A model generated the notes under the pieces. The model was not told the DNA's origin. It searched no databases and saw nothing but the letters and a program-made list of their open reading frames with translations. A program made the position numbers and the translations under genes. From NCBI RefSeq assembly GCF_016612995.1, contig NZ_JAEOAH010000006.1, positions 177,740 to 241,739 on the forward strand: a DNA stretch of 64,000 nt, written 5' to 3'. Shown piece after piece: positions 34,725 to 44,090 of this stretch. This stretch comes from Viridibacillus soli. GTDB lineage: Bacteria; Bacillota; Bacilli; Bacillales_A; Planococcaceae. Numbering within the stretch: position 1 is the first letter of the stretch; the number at the start of each line of letters is the position of its first letter.

Positions 34725-36464
34725 ATGAACAAAATGTACATGTCACTTAAACAAAAAGTAATTATCTTATGTACTCTTCTATTAATAATTCCTACAATTA
34801 TCATTGGAATCAGTACATACACTACTTCAAAAAATGAACTAACTGAAGCTGGAAAAGAGGAGCTTCAGCAAAATACAAACATGGTCATCGCTATGATTTC
34901 TGTATTAAATCAAGAAGTTGAAGCTGGAAATCTTACCTTAGAAGAGGCGCAAGAAAAATTAAGAGTTCAATTATTCGGAAAAAAAGACGCTGACAATAAA
35001 AGACCTATAAATGATGAATATACAATCAGAGAAAGCGGTTTTGCTTATGCAATTGATGAAAATGCTGTTAACGTGATGGACCCACGAAACGAAGGTGCGG
35101 AACTCATGAATAAAGAAACAGAAGACGGCATATTAATTGGAAAAGAGCTTTTAAAGGCTGGAGAAAAAGGCGGTTACATTACTTACAAATGGATGAATGC
35201 CAAAACAAATAAAATTGAAGGAAATATAGCATATGCCCAGAAAGAGCCTAATTGGGGATGGACTGTTACTACCAAATCATTTGAAAAAGAATTTAACAGC
35301 GGTGCCTCAAAAGTTGCTATCATGACTAGTATTATTGGGGTCGTAGCTATTATTATTGGCATCATTATCGCGTATATCTTTTCTAGTAGATTAACGAAAC
35401 CAGTTATCCAAATTAGTCGCGAACTAAATCGAACAGCTTCTGGTGATTTTTCAGGGGCCGATGTAAAAGTTACTTCAAATGATGAAATTGGTCTACTGAC
35501 AAATGATTATAATACTATGAAATCGAATATGAAGGCGCTTCTTATTCAAATTAATCAATCATCAGAGCATGTAGCATCTTCATCTGAACAACTAACCGCT
35601 GTCGCAGATGAAACTAGCAAAGCTACAGAAGAAATAACAAATTCAATACAGCTTATCGCAAACGGCTCAGAAGAAAGTACAAACAGTCTACTAGAAAGTT
35701 CACAATCTCTCGAAGAGGTGACTTTAGCAATTCAAAATTTAGCTGAAAACTCTGCAGATATTTCTGAAGCTGGCACAATGATTACTACACAAGCGCAACA
35801 AGGAAATATGTACGTTGAACAAACAGTAAAACAAATTAACTCCATCAATCAAAAAGTAAATGAAAGCGGTGAAGTACTGCAGTTACTTGATTCAAGCTCA
35901 AATGAAATAGGAGAGATTTCTAAAGTAATTACTGATATTGCTGATCAAACGAATTTACTAGCGTTAAACGCTGCCATCGAAGCCGCACGTGCAGGTGAAC
36001 ATGGTAAAGGATTTGCTGTCGTTGCAGAGGAAGTTCGTAAACTTGCGGAACAATCTCAAAAATCTTCTCAGCAAATCTCAAATTTAATAAAAGATATTCA
36101 ACTAAACATGTCTCGCTCTACAGAATCGATGAATCACGTTAAAGTAGAGGTACAAGATGGACTAGCTATTGTCAGCAAAACAGACACAAGCTTTAAGGAA
36201 ATCGTCGATGAGTTGCAAGATATGAAAGAAAAAGTAACGGATATGGCCGCTACTGTAGAAGAAATGTCCGCTAGTGCTCAAGAAGTAGCTGCTACTGTCC
36301 TAAACAATACACACGCCACAAAAGAAGCTTCTGAGCATTCTCAAAGAGTTGCTGCAACAACAGAAGAACAATTAGCAGCAATGCAAGAAGTCACTTCTTC
36401 TACAAAATCATTATCTAAGCTTGCTGTTGAATTGCAAGATTTAGTTAGCAAATTCAAAATGTAG
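34725..36464 (+). CDS. Methyl-accepting chemotaxis protein with single Cache domain
   Basis: The 579-residue receptor has a membrane helix at about 11-30, a single extracellular Cache domain (sCache_2-like: [19 protein letters not shown], then [20 protein letters not shown]), and a second helix at about 198-218. HAMP and the MCP signalling domain follow, with [19 protein letters not shown] and [18 protein letters not shown]. sCache_2 receptors often detect small organic acids or amines. GAGGAG lies eight bases before the ATG. It ends at a strong terminator and stands alone. Confidence 0.92.
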   Translation: MNKMYMSLKQKVIILCTLLLIIPTIIIGISTYTTSKNELTEAGKEELQQNTNMVIAMISVLNQEVEAGNLTLEEAQEKLRVQLFGKKDADNKRPINDEYTIRESGFAYAIDENAVNVMDPRNEGAELMNKETEDGILIGKELLKAGEKGGYITYKWMNAKTNKIEGNIAYAQKEPNWGWTVTTKSFEKEFNSGASKVAIMTSIIGVVAIIIGIIIAYIFSSRLTKPVIQISRELNRTASGDFSGADVKVTSNDEIGLLTNDYNTMKSNMKALLIQINQSSEHVASSSEQLTAVADETSKATEEITNSIQLIANGSEESTNSLLESSQSLEEVTLAIQNLAENSADISEAGTMITTQAQQGNMYVEQTVKQINSINQKVNESGEVLQLLDSSSNEIGEISKVITDIADQTNLLALNAAIEAARAGEHGKGFAVVAEEVRKLAEQSQKSSQQISNLIKDIQLNMSRSTESMNHVKVEVQDGLAIVSKTDTSFKEIVDELQDMKEKVTDMAATVEEMSASAQEVAATVLNNTHATKEASEHSQRVAATTEEQLAAMQEVTSSTKSLSKLAVELQDLVSKFKM

Positions 36465-36485
36465 TATTACTCATAATAGAAAATC

Positions 36486-36531
36486 TAAAGGCGGCTTTTC
36501 GTTAAATATAAAACGAAAACCGCCTTTATTT
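36486..36531. terminator. Intrinsic terminator
   Basis: TAAAGGCGGCTTTTCGTT pairs with ACGAAAACCGCCTTTA around a short A/T loop, followed by T-rich sequence. It ends the chemoreceptor gene. Confidence 0.88.
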
Positions 36532-36672
36532 GCATTTTTTATATCGGCATCTGTAATTAGATATATCTATATCAACAACAAAAATAATATAAATGTGATT
36601 TATTCTTAAAATTTTATTAATTACACGTGTTTACAGATTGATAGAAGCGGTACAAAAATTTTTACGTTTAAG

Positions 36673-37761
36673 CTATTTAGTCAAGTTTCTCATCAACCAT
36701 TCAACTGGACCTCTTGAGAATTTCTGTTTCCAAAGTGTACTAAATACAATACATAAAATATAGAACAGAATGCAATAGCCATATATAACGAATAGCGATG
36801 GGTGCTCAGCTTGACAAATCCATTCTAAAAAACTAACTCCAATGAGGATATGTGCGATATAATGCGTTAATGTCATCTGCCCAGAGGCAATGATGGATGT
36901 AACAAGCTTACTTTTGGTATATCGCTCAGTGATGTATAGGGTAGCTATTAAAATGATTAAGGCTGAACCACTCGCAGAAATAATATAAAGAATACTTGGT
37001 AAAATAGGTCCTGTATTAAACAAAAATTCCGCTACTTCTGTAGTTAAAGCAGAGGCAGTTTGAGCTATCAGCGCTTTCGACAAAATCTCTGCAATCGCAA
37101 GACTTATTATCCCTAACAACAATAGCTTACGGCGCGTCTGGTTACTTTTTAAGTCAAGGCTGCCAATAACGAAACCAATTAATACAAAAGCAAACCATGG
37201 AAAAATTGGGTGATAGCCATTGAAGAATAGATTACGCAAAAATCCACTAATAGTCCAAAAATCTACATACTTCATATACAATGCTTCAGGTTGCCAGCCT
37301 ACAAACATATCGAGTGTTATCTGCAAGCTTTGTGCGGCTAAAATAATGACTACCGCTATGAATAAGAGTACCCTTTTACGGAAGCCAATTAAGAACGCTA
37401 TGAAAAATAAATAGCTGCCGTAATAGTGGAGGATATCACCGGTCCACCCGACTATATATAATCCCAAACCTGCTACAAATAGAAATAACGCTCGCTTCCA
37501 AATGACAATACGCATACCCTGAATCTGTTGATGATTGTTTCCTTCTCTAGCTCTGCGCGTCATTAACGCAATACCAATACCAGAAAGTAATACAAAAAGG
37601 GCTGATGCACGTCCTTCAAAAAGAAAAGTCAATCGTACTAACCAGTTAGGTCCATTAGTCTCTGCACCCGTAATAACAGAAAAATTCACAATGAACATGC
37701 CGAACATCGCTAATGAACGAGCCAAATCTAGACCCGTAATGCGAGCTTGCGTTTTACCCAT
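36673..37761 (-). CDS. DUF418-family membrane protein (YeiB-like)
   Basis: The protein of 362 residues has about ten membrane helices. It begins with ARITGLDLARSLAMFGMFIV and contains FLFEGRASALFVLLSGIGIA, the N-terminal acyltransferase-like region. It ends with GQMTLTHYIAHILIG and FSRGPVEWLMRNLT, the DUF418 signature. The function is not established. GGAGG lies nine bases before the chosen ATG; earlier ATGs lie inside or before that site. Its start overlaps the end of a TetR gene by 8 nt, so the regulator and this protein are one unit. Confidence 0.85.
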   Translation of the reverse strand: MGKTQARITGLDLARSLAMFGMFIVNFSVITGAETNGPNWLVRLTFLFEGRASALFVLLSGIGIALMTRRAREGNNHQQIQGMRIVIWKRALFLFVAGLGLYIVGWTGDILHYYGSYLFFIAFLIGFRKRVLLFIAVVIILAAQSLQITLDMFVGWQPEALYMKYVDFWTISGFLRNLFFNGYHPIFPWFAFVLIGFVIGSLDLKSNQTRRKLLLLGIISLAIAEILSKALIAQTASALTTEVAEFLFNTGPILPSILYIISASGSALIILIATLYITERYTKSKLVTSIIASGQMTLTHYIAHILIGVSFLEWICQAEHPSLFVIYGYCILFYILCIVFSTLWKQKFSRGPVEWLMRNLTK

Positions 37762-38347
37762 GTAATCCATCCTCCAAGAAGACGAGTTGAACAGCTGTTT
37801 TCCATATATTTCGATAATCAACCGTATCATCAAGCATCATAAAATTCCCGATATTATCGATGACAAGAGCTAAAATATGCGCCTTTTCGGTTAAAGAATA
37901 TAAAGGAATTAAACTCCAATCGGCAGCTTTTAATAATAGCTGCTCAAAGCCTTTTAAATAGTCCTGTTGCAATTCAATAAAGCGTCCCTTATAAGAATCA
38001 TCTCTCGCAGCTAATGACAAAAATTCCTTCATCACATTGCCGAAATAAGGATCATTTGCTTGTTCTTGAATCATTTGAAAGCCAACTTCTATTAACTGTG
38101 TAGAGAATTGCTCCTGTGTAAAATGCTCAGCATTGAAAAAATGCTGGAAGCTAATTTCTGAACAAAATTGTTCAAATAGTTGATAGATCATATCGTTCTT
38201 TGAATCAAAATAATAATAGATGGATGGCTTTGAAATACCAACTTCCTTCGCAATGAGCGCAAAACTTGCCTTTTGAATACCGTGCTCCGCAATCAATTGA
38301 TAAGTCGTATTCATAATAGCTAAACGTGTATCTGTATTTTTTTCCAT
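37754..38347 (-). CDS. TetR-family transcriptional regulator
   Basis: The 197-residue protein has the TetR helix-turn-helix near its N-terminus (AEHGIQKASFALIAKEVGIS, then KPSIYYYFDSKNDMIYQLF) and a helical ligand-binding C-terminal domain. It overlaps the following DUF418 gene, which it probably represses. Its ligand is unknown. AAAAGGAG lies before the ATG. Confidence 0.9.
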   Translation of the reverse strand: MEKNTDTRLAIMNTTYQLIAEHGIQKASFALIAKEVGISKPSIYYYFDSKNDMIYQLFEQFCSEISFQHFFNAEHFTQEQFSTQLIEVGFQMIQEQANDPYFGNVMKEFLSLAARDDSYKGRFIELQQDYLKGFEQLLLKAADWSLIPLYSLTEKAHILALVIDNIGNFMMLDDTVDYRNIWKTAVQLVFLEDGLHG

Positions 38348-38435
38348 ATCAATTCTCCTTTTACCGACCTATCGTTAGGTAAATTATAAACCGGAATAAA
38401 TCCCTTTTCAAGTATTAATTTCCAATAAAAAGAAT

Positions 38436-38477
38436 AGGCCAAAATGATGTCATTTGCTGACTTCATTTTGGCTTTGT
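38436..38477. terminator. Intrinsic terminator
   Basis: GGCCAAAATGA and TCATTTTGGCT pair around an inner stem-loop with TCATTTGCTGA. It lies between the TetR unit and the convergent end of the sliding-clamp gene. Confidence 0.7.
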
Positions 38478-38523
38478 ATAGGAAGTAATTTGAATAAGAA
38501 CTTATTCCACAACGCTAATCAGC

Positions 38524-39654
38524 TCAATATGTTCTCACAGGCGAAATGAGCTGAATATAAGAAGGGTTTTCTAAAGGTTCTATTAAGACCGGTCTCATTG
38601 GACCACTAAAACTTAATTTAACTTCTTTTTCTTTAACCGCCTTTAAGGCATCTAATAAAAAATTCCCATCGAGTGAAATACTCAAATCCGTTTCACCAAC
38701 AATCTTCTTGATAGTTTGTGTTTCTACTATTTCTCCTATTTCTAATGAGTTAGAAGATATCTGAATTTTATTACCATCTTTGATTTCTAATTGAACATTA
38801 TTATTTCTCCATTCACTTGCAAATAAATAAGCTCTATCAATACCTTGTAAGAATTGAATTGTATCAAGAATTATGCCTGTTTTGTAATGTGCTGAAAATA
38901 ACCCCGAGACGTTAGGATAATTCCCTTCTATCAATCTTGAAAAAAGTGAAATATTATTTGATTTAAATACTATGTAACTTTCTATTAAGTAAATATGTAT
39001 CATACCTAATCCATTATTAAACAGCTTGGAAAGCTCATTTAGGTTTGCACTTGGAACAATGAAAGAACCATTAATATTTGATTCTATAGCAAGCTCTCTT
39101 AAAGCTAAACGATGTGAATTCGTTGCAACGCAGGTAAAGCGATTTTTATCAAATAACATATTAACTCCCGTTAAGACAGGCCTAGTTCCACTCTTTGAGA
39201 CTGCAAATATAGTTTGTTTAATCATTTCATTTAATTCAATACTAGGAATTTCAAGGTGTTTAGTCCCGTCAATATGAGGAAGTCTAGGATACTCTTTAGA
39301 ATTAAATCCTTTTAAATTTGTTGAAACCTCTCCAGAACGGATAGTCACTATTTGTTGCTCATTTACTTTTACAAAAATATCTTGAGGTAACTTTTTAACA
39401 ATTTCACCTAAATATTTTGCAGAAATCACAATACAACCTGTATTAATAACTTCCAATACCTTTACTCCATTAATAAATAAAGGAATAACCTTTTCGATAA
39501 AAAAATCAGCATTGCTTCCAACAAGAATTAAGCATTCACTATTCGCTACAATCTTAATGCACTCCAAAATAGGTAAAGGCGATTTTCTAGATACTGCTTT
39601 ATTGACTTCTGTTATGGCTTTGTAAAAGCATTCGTTATTTATTTTAAATTCCAT
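38524..39654 (-). CDS. DNA polymerase III beta subunit paralogue (second sliding clamp)
   Basis: The 376-residue protein has the three-domain clamp layout: MEFKINNECFYKAITEVNKA at the start, SKEYPRLPHIDG ending domain I, TRPVLTGVNMLFDKNRFTCV ATNSHRLAL in domain II, and FSGPMRPVLIEPLENPSYIQL near the end. It is clearly DnaN-like, but it lacks the usual dnaA/recF neighbours and its C-terminal block (ISPVRTY) differs from the canonical MPVR-type end. It is therefore probably an accessory clamp as known in some Bacillus. It is monocistronic here. Accessory clamps can give resistance to clamp-binding antibiotics, which is only a possibility. Confidence 0.88.
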   Translation of the reverse strand: MEFKINNECFYKAITEVNKAVSRKSPLPILECIKIVANSECLILVGSNADFFIEKVIPLFINGVKVLEVINTGCIVISAKYLGEIVKKLPQDIFVKVNEQQIVTIRSGEVSTNLKGFNSKEYPRLPHIDGTKHLEIPSIELNEMIKQTIFAVSKSGTRPVLTGVNMLFDKNRFTCVATNSHRLALRELAIESNINGSFIVPSANLNELSKLFNNGLGMIHIYLIESYIVFKSNNISLFSRLIEGNYPNVSGLFSAHYKTGIILDTIQFLQGIDRAYLFASEWRNNNVQLEIKDGNKIQISSNSLEIGEIVETQTIKKIVGETDLSISLDGNFLLDALKAVKEKEVKLSFSGPMRPVLIEPLENPSYIQLISPVRTY

Positions 39655-39802
39655 AGTAATCCATCCTATATATGTCGTTAGTAAAACTAATTCGACAATA
39701 TATTAGAAAATACCTCTTCTTTTTTACTACACTAACTCTATTTTGACATGGAAAAGGAGCATCCTTCCAATAACCTGTAACTGTATTCGCACTATAGTAT
39801 TT

Positions 39803-40153
39803 TTATTGATCCCAAAAGAACATAAGAATTCTATTTAATATGACTATAGATCCATAAATCCAAGCTAATTCCACTTTTTTAAGGTTCAAGAGTAATAAAA
39901 TCGGCATCAAGAAGATACAGAATTCCAGCAATAGATGGAGAGGTGCCAATAGTTGGATATCGGCTTTTGGAGAACCAAATATTCCCCAAATAATAGCTAT
40001 TCCCAATGGAATAACAATGCTTAAAATACCTTTCATAATATTTGTGTTTCCTATTCGAAACCCCCAATAACTATACACAGCAAGTGCACACAGTTCTAAT
40101 ATAAACCGAAGCAATAAGTTTAACAGTTTGAATCCTGCAAGAAAGGCTATCAA
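39803..40153 (-). CDS. YrdB/DUF2568-family membrane protein
   Basis: The 116-residue protein has four membrane helices and begins LLNLLLRFILELCALAVYSYWG with WGIFGSPKAD in the middle, as in the B. subtilis YrdB (DUF2568) family. The function is unknown. It starts at TTG two bases after the TetR stop, so it is the last gene of a three-gene operon with an MBL-fold hydrolase and a TetR regulator. Confidence 0.82.
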   Translation of the reverse strand: MIAFLAGFKLLNLLLRFILELCALAVYSYWGFRIGNTNIMKGILSIVIPLGIAIIWGIFGSPKADIQLLAPLHLLLEFCIFLMPILLLLNLKKVELAWIYGSIVILNRILMFFWDQ

Positions 40154-40155
40154 AA

Positions 40156-40752
40156 TTATTCCCCCTGTAAATATTCATCCTCATTGCTAACAACTGTATG
40201 AATACCCTCTATAAAAGTATTGATTAGAATTGAAAAACTTTTATTGATATCAAGTGGCATTCCGAAGCCACCCATTTGTTCAATAGAAGTAAACCCATGT
40301 AAAATACTGCGTAATCCTCTGACCATGTGAATCGCAATTTCTTCTTGCAAATTGTAAGCTTGGAGCACTTGGAGAACAAGTTGTACGATTGACTCCTGCG
40401 CTTGTTGTAATTCTTTATCATTAGCATCAGGAAAACGAGTGGTCGCGTCATACAACCCAGGGTGAATTCTTACAAATTGAATATATGCCTCACTTACTGA
40501 ACGTATCGCGTCATCACCCGAGCGTCCGACTGCCGCCTGAAGCATATATTCATTAAGTTTTTTAACTCCATCTAGTGCTAATTTCTGTTTCAATCCATTT
40601 AAACCGTTAATATGGTTGTATAAAGATGGGGGGCGTATTTGCAATTCTTCGGCCAATGAACCTAATGAAAGCTGATCTAATCCCTTTTCATCAACTAGTT
40701 TTGTTGCCTTTTGCAAAATAATAGATAAATCTAACTTCATACGACGAGTCAT
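40156..40752 (-). CDS. TetR-family regulator with WHG-type C-terminal domain
   Basis: The 198-residue protein has a TetR helix-turn-helix (LSLGSLAEELQIRPPSLYNH, then INGLNGLKQKLAL). The C-terminal domain includes IRSVSEAYIQFVRIHPGLYD and LRSILHGFTSIEQMGGFGMP, as in TetR proteins with the WHG domain. AGGAAG lies about nine bases before the ATG used here; a GTG just upstream is an alternative. It follows the MBL-fold gene by a few bases and overlaps YrdB's expression. It probably represses this operon. Confidence 0.9.
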   Translation of the reverse strand: MTRRMKLDLSIILQKATKLVDEKGLDQLSLGSLAEELQIRPPSLYNHINGLNGLKQKLALDGVKKLNEYMLQAAVGRSGDDAIRSVSEAYIQFVRIHPGLYDATTRFPDANDKELQQAQESIVQLVLQVLQAYNLQEEIAIHMVRGLRSILHGFTSIEQMGGFGMPLDINKSFSILINTFIEGIHTVVSNEDEYLQGE

Positions 40753-40759
40753 CACATTT

Positions 40760-41479
40760 TCACTTCCTATTTTGTTGAAATTTTATCTCTGCTTCTGCTA
40801 CTGCCCGATCTATTTTATCTGCTGGTTGCTCCAACATTTTTCCGTGACCTACAGCAAGTAAGCTTGGATTATAACTACTTAATTTCTTAGCGCTTTCAAG
40901 AGCTGTGAGTTTATCCCATGTTCCAAAGGCTGGAAATGGAAACAAAGGTTTAATCATTCCAGCCACCGCTATACCACCTCGAGTTTGTAAAGCATCTCCA
41001 GCAATTAAACTACGGTTCCGAGTGTCTAGAAGGGTTATGGAGCCTGGTGTATGGCCTGGTGTATAAATAACTTCCAATGAACCAATACGATTGCCATTTT
41101 CGAGTAATAAATCTGGTTTGGTTTTAATGCTTTTAGAAACTCCACCACGGATTGGGGAGTTTGCTTCATTTGGCAATAAGGTAGTATTTCCAGCCAATAG
41201 CAGGGCGTCTCTAGAGGAAATGCTTACTTGAGCATCTGGCAATAATTCTTTTAAGGTATCTAGTGCACCAATATGATCATCGTGAGCATGAGTGAGTATT
41301 ATTCTTGTAATCGGTTTTCCAATATTTTTGGCAGCCTTTATTATACCCTTTGCACTATAAGCTAGGGCTGCATCGATTAATGTAAGTTCATTTTCCTCTT
41401 CCACCAAATAACAATTAATCGGAAATAAACGTGGCATGAAAGACAGTTGATATACTGTACCAATCTTAGTAATTCTCAT
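40760..41479 (-). CDS. MBL-fold metallo-hydrolase
   Basis: The 239-residue enzyme has the metal motif HAHDDH (His64, His66, Asp68, His69), the downstream histidine in YTPGHTPGSITLLD, the aspartate in LIAGDAL and a final histidine in LAVGHGKML. Metallo-beta-lactamase-fold enzymes hydrolyse lactones, thioesters and related bonds; the substrate here is not evident. It leads an operon with TetR and YrdB genes. Confidence 0.88.
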   Translation of the reverse strand: MRITKIGTVYQLSFMPRLFPINCYLVEEENELTLIDAALAYSAKGIIKAAKNIGKPITRIILTHAHDDHIGALDTLKELLPDAQVSISSRDALLLAGNTTLLPNEANSPIRGGVSKSIKTKPDLLLENGNRIGSLEVIYTPGHTPGSITLLDTRNRSLIAGDALQTRGGIAVAGMIKPLFPFPAFGTWDKLTALESAKKLSSYNPSLLAVGHGKMLEQPADKIDRAVAEAEIKFQQNRK

Positions 41480-41597
41480 CCTTTATCAAACCCCTTTTAA
41501 TGTTAATTAATTACATTACTATTTTTACTAATTGAATTAGTTTTTACAACTATATACTGTATGTAAAAAAACTTCTGATTTATAGGCGACGAATATA

Positions 41598-41630
41598 AAT
41601 AACACCGTTCTAAATTCGAGCGGTGTTGAA
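41598..41630. terminator. Hairpin, possible terminator
   Basis: AACACCG and CGGTGTT pair around TTCTAAATTCGAG, an incomplete inner stem. There is no long T run. It lies downstream of the acetyltransferase gene on the minus strand and may end its transcript. Confidence 0.45.
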
Positions 41631-41691
41631 GTAAAGGAACTATTTATTTTAAAGGACTCAGTTTTAAGATGGTGTGTAGTTCAAAATTTCA

Positions 41692-42234
41692 TTAACAAAT
41701 GCCATTATTAATAATGGATAATATTTGGTGGTCTTCCCATCTTCCGTTAATTCTAGCGTTTTCTTTTGCAATGCCTTCTTTATAAAACCCTACTTTTTCT
41801 AACACCTTAATAGACGCTCCATTACGCGGCATGACTCCAGCTTCAATACGATGTAACTTTAATTCATTAAACACGTAATATACGGCCAGTTTTACAGCTT
41901 CTGTCGTATATCCTTTCCCATTCTGCATTTTGTCTAAATAATATCCAATCCAACAGCTCTGTAAATCACCTTGTACAACTTCAGATAACGTAATATTTCC
42001 AATTAAACGCTTGTCTTCAGTAAGAAAAATACCAAAAGAATAAAGAGTACCCTGCTCAGCAAGTGAAATACTTCTTTCAATACGCTTTACTTGCCCATCA
42101 ATTATATAAAATTTTTCATCTTTTAATGGTGTGTAGAGTTGAAAAAACTCTTTATTCTCTGTTTCTAGCTTAAGTAAAGCCTCCACTTCCATAATTGTTA
42201 ATAGCCTAATAAATATCTCTTGTTTTCTCTCCAT
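41692..42234 (-). CDS. GNAT-family N-acetyltransferase (RimJ/RimL type)
   Basis: The 180-residue protein resembles YdaF/RimJ-type acetyltransferases: GQVKRIERSISLAEQGTLY, WIGYYLDKMQNGKGYTTEAV for the acetyl-CoA loop, and LHRIEAGVMPRNGASIKVLE before KVGFYKEGIA. Targets are ribosomal protein N-termini or small amines in relatives. GGAGAGGAAG precedes the ATG. It is a single gene next to a membrane protein gene on the same strand. Confidence 0.9.
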   Translation of the reverse strand: MERKQEIFIRLLTIMEVEALLKLETENKEFFQLYTPLKDEKFYIIDGQVKRIERSISLAEQGTLYSFGIFLTEDKRLIGNITLSEVVQGDLQSCWIGYYLDKMQNGKGYTTEAVKLAVYYVFNELKLHRIEAGVMPRNGASIKVLEKVGFYKEGIAKENARINGRWEDHQILSIINNGIC

Positions 42235-42297
42235 ACTTCTTCCTCTCCTTTGAAAACAAAAAACACAGGAAATTCCTATGTTTTTTAGTCACTACTT

Positions 42298-42732
42298 TTA
42301 TGCAATTAATTTTTCGTCAACAGCAGGAGAAGATTCATGCCCTTTAGAACGAAATGCTACAAAAAACCAAATTGAATTAATAATGATATCTAAGCTACCA
42401 ACAATAAATACTCCTATTAATTGAGGAATGTTATTTTGCGCTAAGCCAATAACAACACTACTTCCTAATATTGCTACGAAAATAAATAAGCCCAACGCGC
42501 AGAGAACAGCCATAACATATTTCATCCACTTCATACCAGCAATATATATTAATAAAGGTATGACATAAAAGACAAGTATCTTCCCTACCGACATCCACAT
42601 ATCAAGTGAGCCAAACTTATTCGCGTTAGGACCCAATTTCGATAGTGGTGATAGTGAAATGGTAACTAGAAGAATGCTAAATAATACGGCAGAAAATATG
42701 GTCATTATAATAGTGCTCTTTTTATTACTCAT
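42298..42732 (-). CDS. Small membrane protein, DUF5391-like
   Basis: The 144-residue protein has four membrane helices (around 8-28, 48-66, 72-92 and 104-126). The loop LSPLSKLGPNANKFGSLDMW between the first two is a conserved-looking block that I associate with DUF5391. The function is unknown. GGAGG lies eight bases before the ATG. Confidence 0.6.
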   Translation of the reverse strand: MSNKKSTIIMTIFSAVLFSILLVTISLSPLSKLGPNANKFGSLDMWMSVGKILVFYVIPLLIYIAGMKWMKYVMAVLCALGLFIFVAILGSSVVIGLAQNNIPQLIGVFIVGSLDIIINSIWFFVAFRSKGHESSPAVDEKLIA

Positions 42733-42894
42733 TAAAAAACCTCCATTTTAATTTTTACTGCTTAAATTAAAGGTTATACACATACATTAATTACTAATTA
42801 TATTGCGTGTTTCTAAATAATAAGCCCAATATTTTGCTATAGTTTTATTTAGAATTAAATTAAAAACACTTTACACTAACGCATTCTATGGTAA

Positions 42895-42941
42895 ATAAAA
42901 TAAATCCATTTCGAGATTAATCGAAATGGATTTATTTATAG
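42895..42941. terminator. Intrinsic terminator
   Basis: AAATAAATCCATTTCGA and TCGAAATGGATTTATTT form a perfect stem with a short loop. It lies in the ~300-bp gap between the isochorismatase-like gene and the membrane protein gene; no other feature is seen in that gap. Confidence 0.8.
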
Positions 42942-43033
42942 AATATTATTATTTTGTTTAGCTTTTTATAAAGTGTTGGTGATAGGCACTCTCTCATAAT
43001 TTATTGTATGGAAAGAAACAAACCCCAGTGTAT

Positions 43034-43591
43034 TTATCTATAATTGTTATGGGTTGGCTGAAACAAGTCCTCATTACTATTTCTAACTACAGAAAAACAA
43101 TCTACATTATAGTGACCATGAAGTATTTCATTATGATGACTTATTATCTTTTCAGCAGATAAGGTTGGAGAGTCTGTTGTTGAATGCCCATCTTCCACTA
43201 AAGTTACATCAAAATGATTTATTGTTGCAGTTCTAACAGCTGTATCAATACAATGTTCTGTTTTACATCCCATAATAACTAAGTGTTTGATTTCATGATC
43301 CTTTAAAAAGTCCATTAATGGCGTTCCATAAAATGAATTCGTAGCCTCTTTATCAAATAATTTTGAAGCGGGCGGCACTTTAATTGCCTCATGAATTTGA
43401 AATCCTTTACCTACACCATCAGCCACATCTTTATCTCTCACAAAAACTACTAATGCATTTGATTCTACGGCTTTATTTATAACTGAATTGATATTATTCA
43501 GCAGATTTTCTTTATTCAAAACACTTTGCTCTTTTTCGTTTCCATCAATTAATTCTTGTTGAGCATCAATCACTAGTAAAGCTTGATTCAA
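43034..43591 (-). CDS. Isochorismatase-family cysteine hydrolase
   Basis: The 185-residue protein has the family triad: Asp9 (LLVIDAQQELIDG), Lys81 (FDKEATNSF) and Cys114 (MGCKTEHCIDTAVR). Relatives are nicotinamidases and other amidohydrolases that act in the cytosol. The start is taken at TTG 43589-43591, eight bases after AAGGGG; a TTG two codons earlier is too close to that site. It is a single gene. The following ~490 bp hold one weak small ORF and a terminator only. Confidence 0.85.
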   Translation of the reverse strand: MNQALLVIDAQQELIDGNEKEQSVLNKENLLNNINSVINKAVESNALVVFVRDKDVADGVGKGFQIHEAIKVPPASKLFDKEATNSFYGTPLMDFLKDHEIKHLVIMGCKTEHCIDTAVRTATINHFDVTLVEDGHSTTDSPTLSAEKIISHHNEILHGHYNVDCFSVVRNSNEDLFQPTHNNYR

Positions 43592-43828
43592 TAGCAAAAC
43601 CCCTTCTCATTCTAATTTAAATATCTGTTCCCTCAAGCCATCTTCTACTGTTATCATTCATAATTACAGCCTCCCTTTTGTAAGGTTAAAAACACCATAT
43701 GATTTAAATTATGTTTCACTTTCTAATTCGTTATCGCATCATTACAATCCTCCTTTTCATTGGAAAATTATCTTTATTATTCTAATATTTTTTATAAGCA
43801 TTGGTTTTTAGGATAAAAACAGTAATTA

Positions 43829-43972
43829 TCAAATAGCTTTAAATCTAAAACGACTTGTTTCAAAAAGTCCTATGTGGCTAGGCGATAAAATTTTCTGTGC
43901 CACTTGAATCATATGGAGTCTTTCGTATTCATCTAAAATTTTTTTCAACTCTAGATGTTCTTCTTTTGACAT
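43829..43972 (-). CDS. Possible small protein, 47 residues
   Basis: The frame begins MSKEEHLELKKILDEYERLH and is followed by IQVAQKILSPSHIGLFETSR. It looks like a plausible helical charged peptide with ordinary codon use. GGGGTG lies six bases before the ATG but belongs to the arm of the terminator hairpin just upstream. It could be a real small gene or chance; I do not recognise it. Confidence 0.35.
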   Translation of the reverse strand: MSKEEHLELKKILDEYERLHMIQVAQKILSPSHIGLFETSRFRFKAI

Positions 43973-43978
43973 AAAAAC

Positions 43979-44007
43979 ACCCCATTAGATAATCCTATCT
44001 AATGGGG
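43979..44007 (-). terminator. Intrinsic terminator
   Basis: CCCCATTAGATA and TATCTAATGGGG pair perfectly around a four-base loop, followed on the minus strand by TGTTTTTA. It ends the polysaccharide deacetylase transcript. Its 3' arm also overlaps the candidate ribosome site of the small ORF downstream. Confidence 0.8.
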
Positions 44008-44090
44008 CAAAACAATCGAGCCTAATTTTAAATATACAGCATCCAGTTTGGTGCTCTTTTCATATGAATTATAAGCTGTTGATAGTCGCT

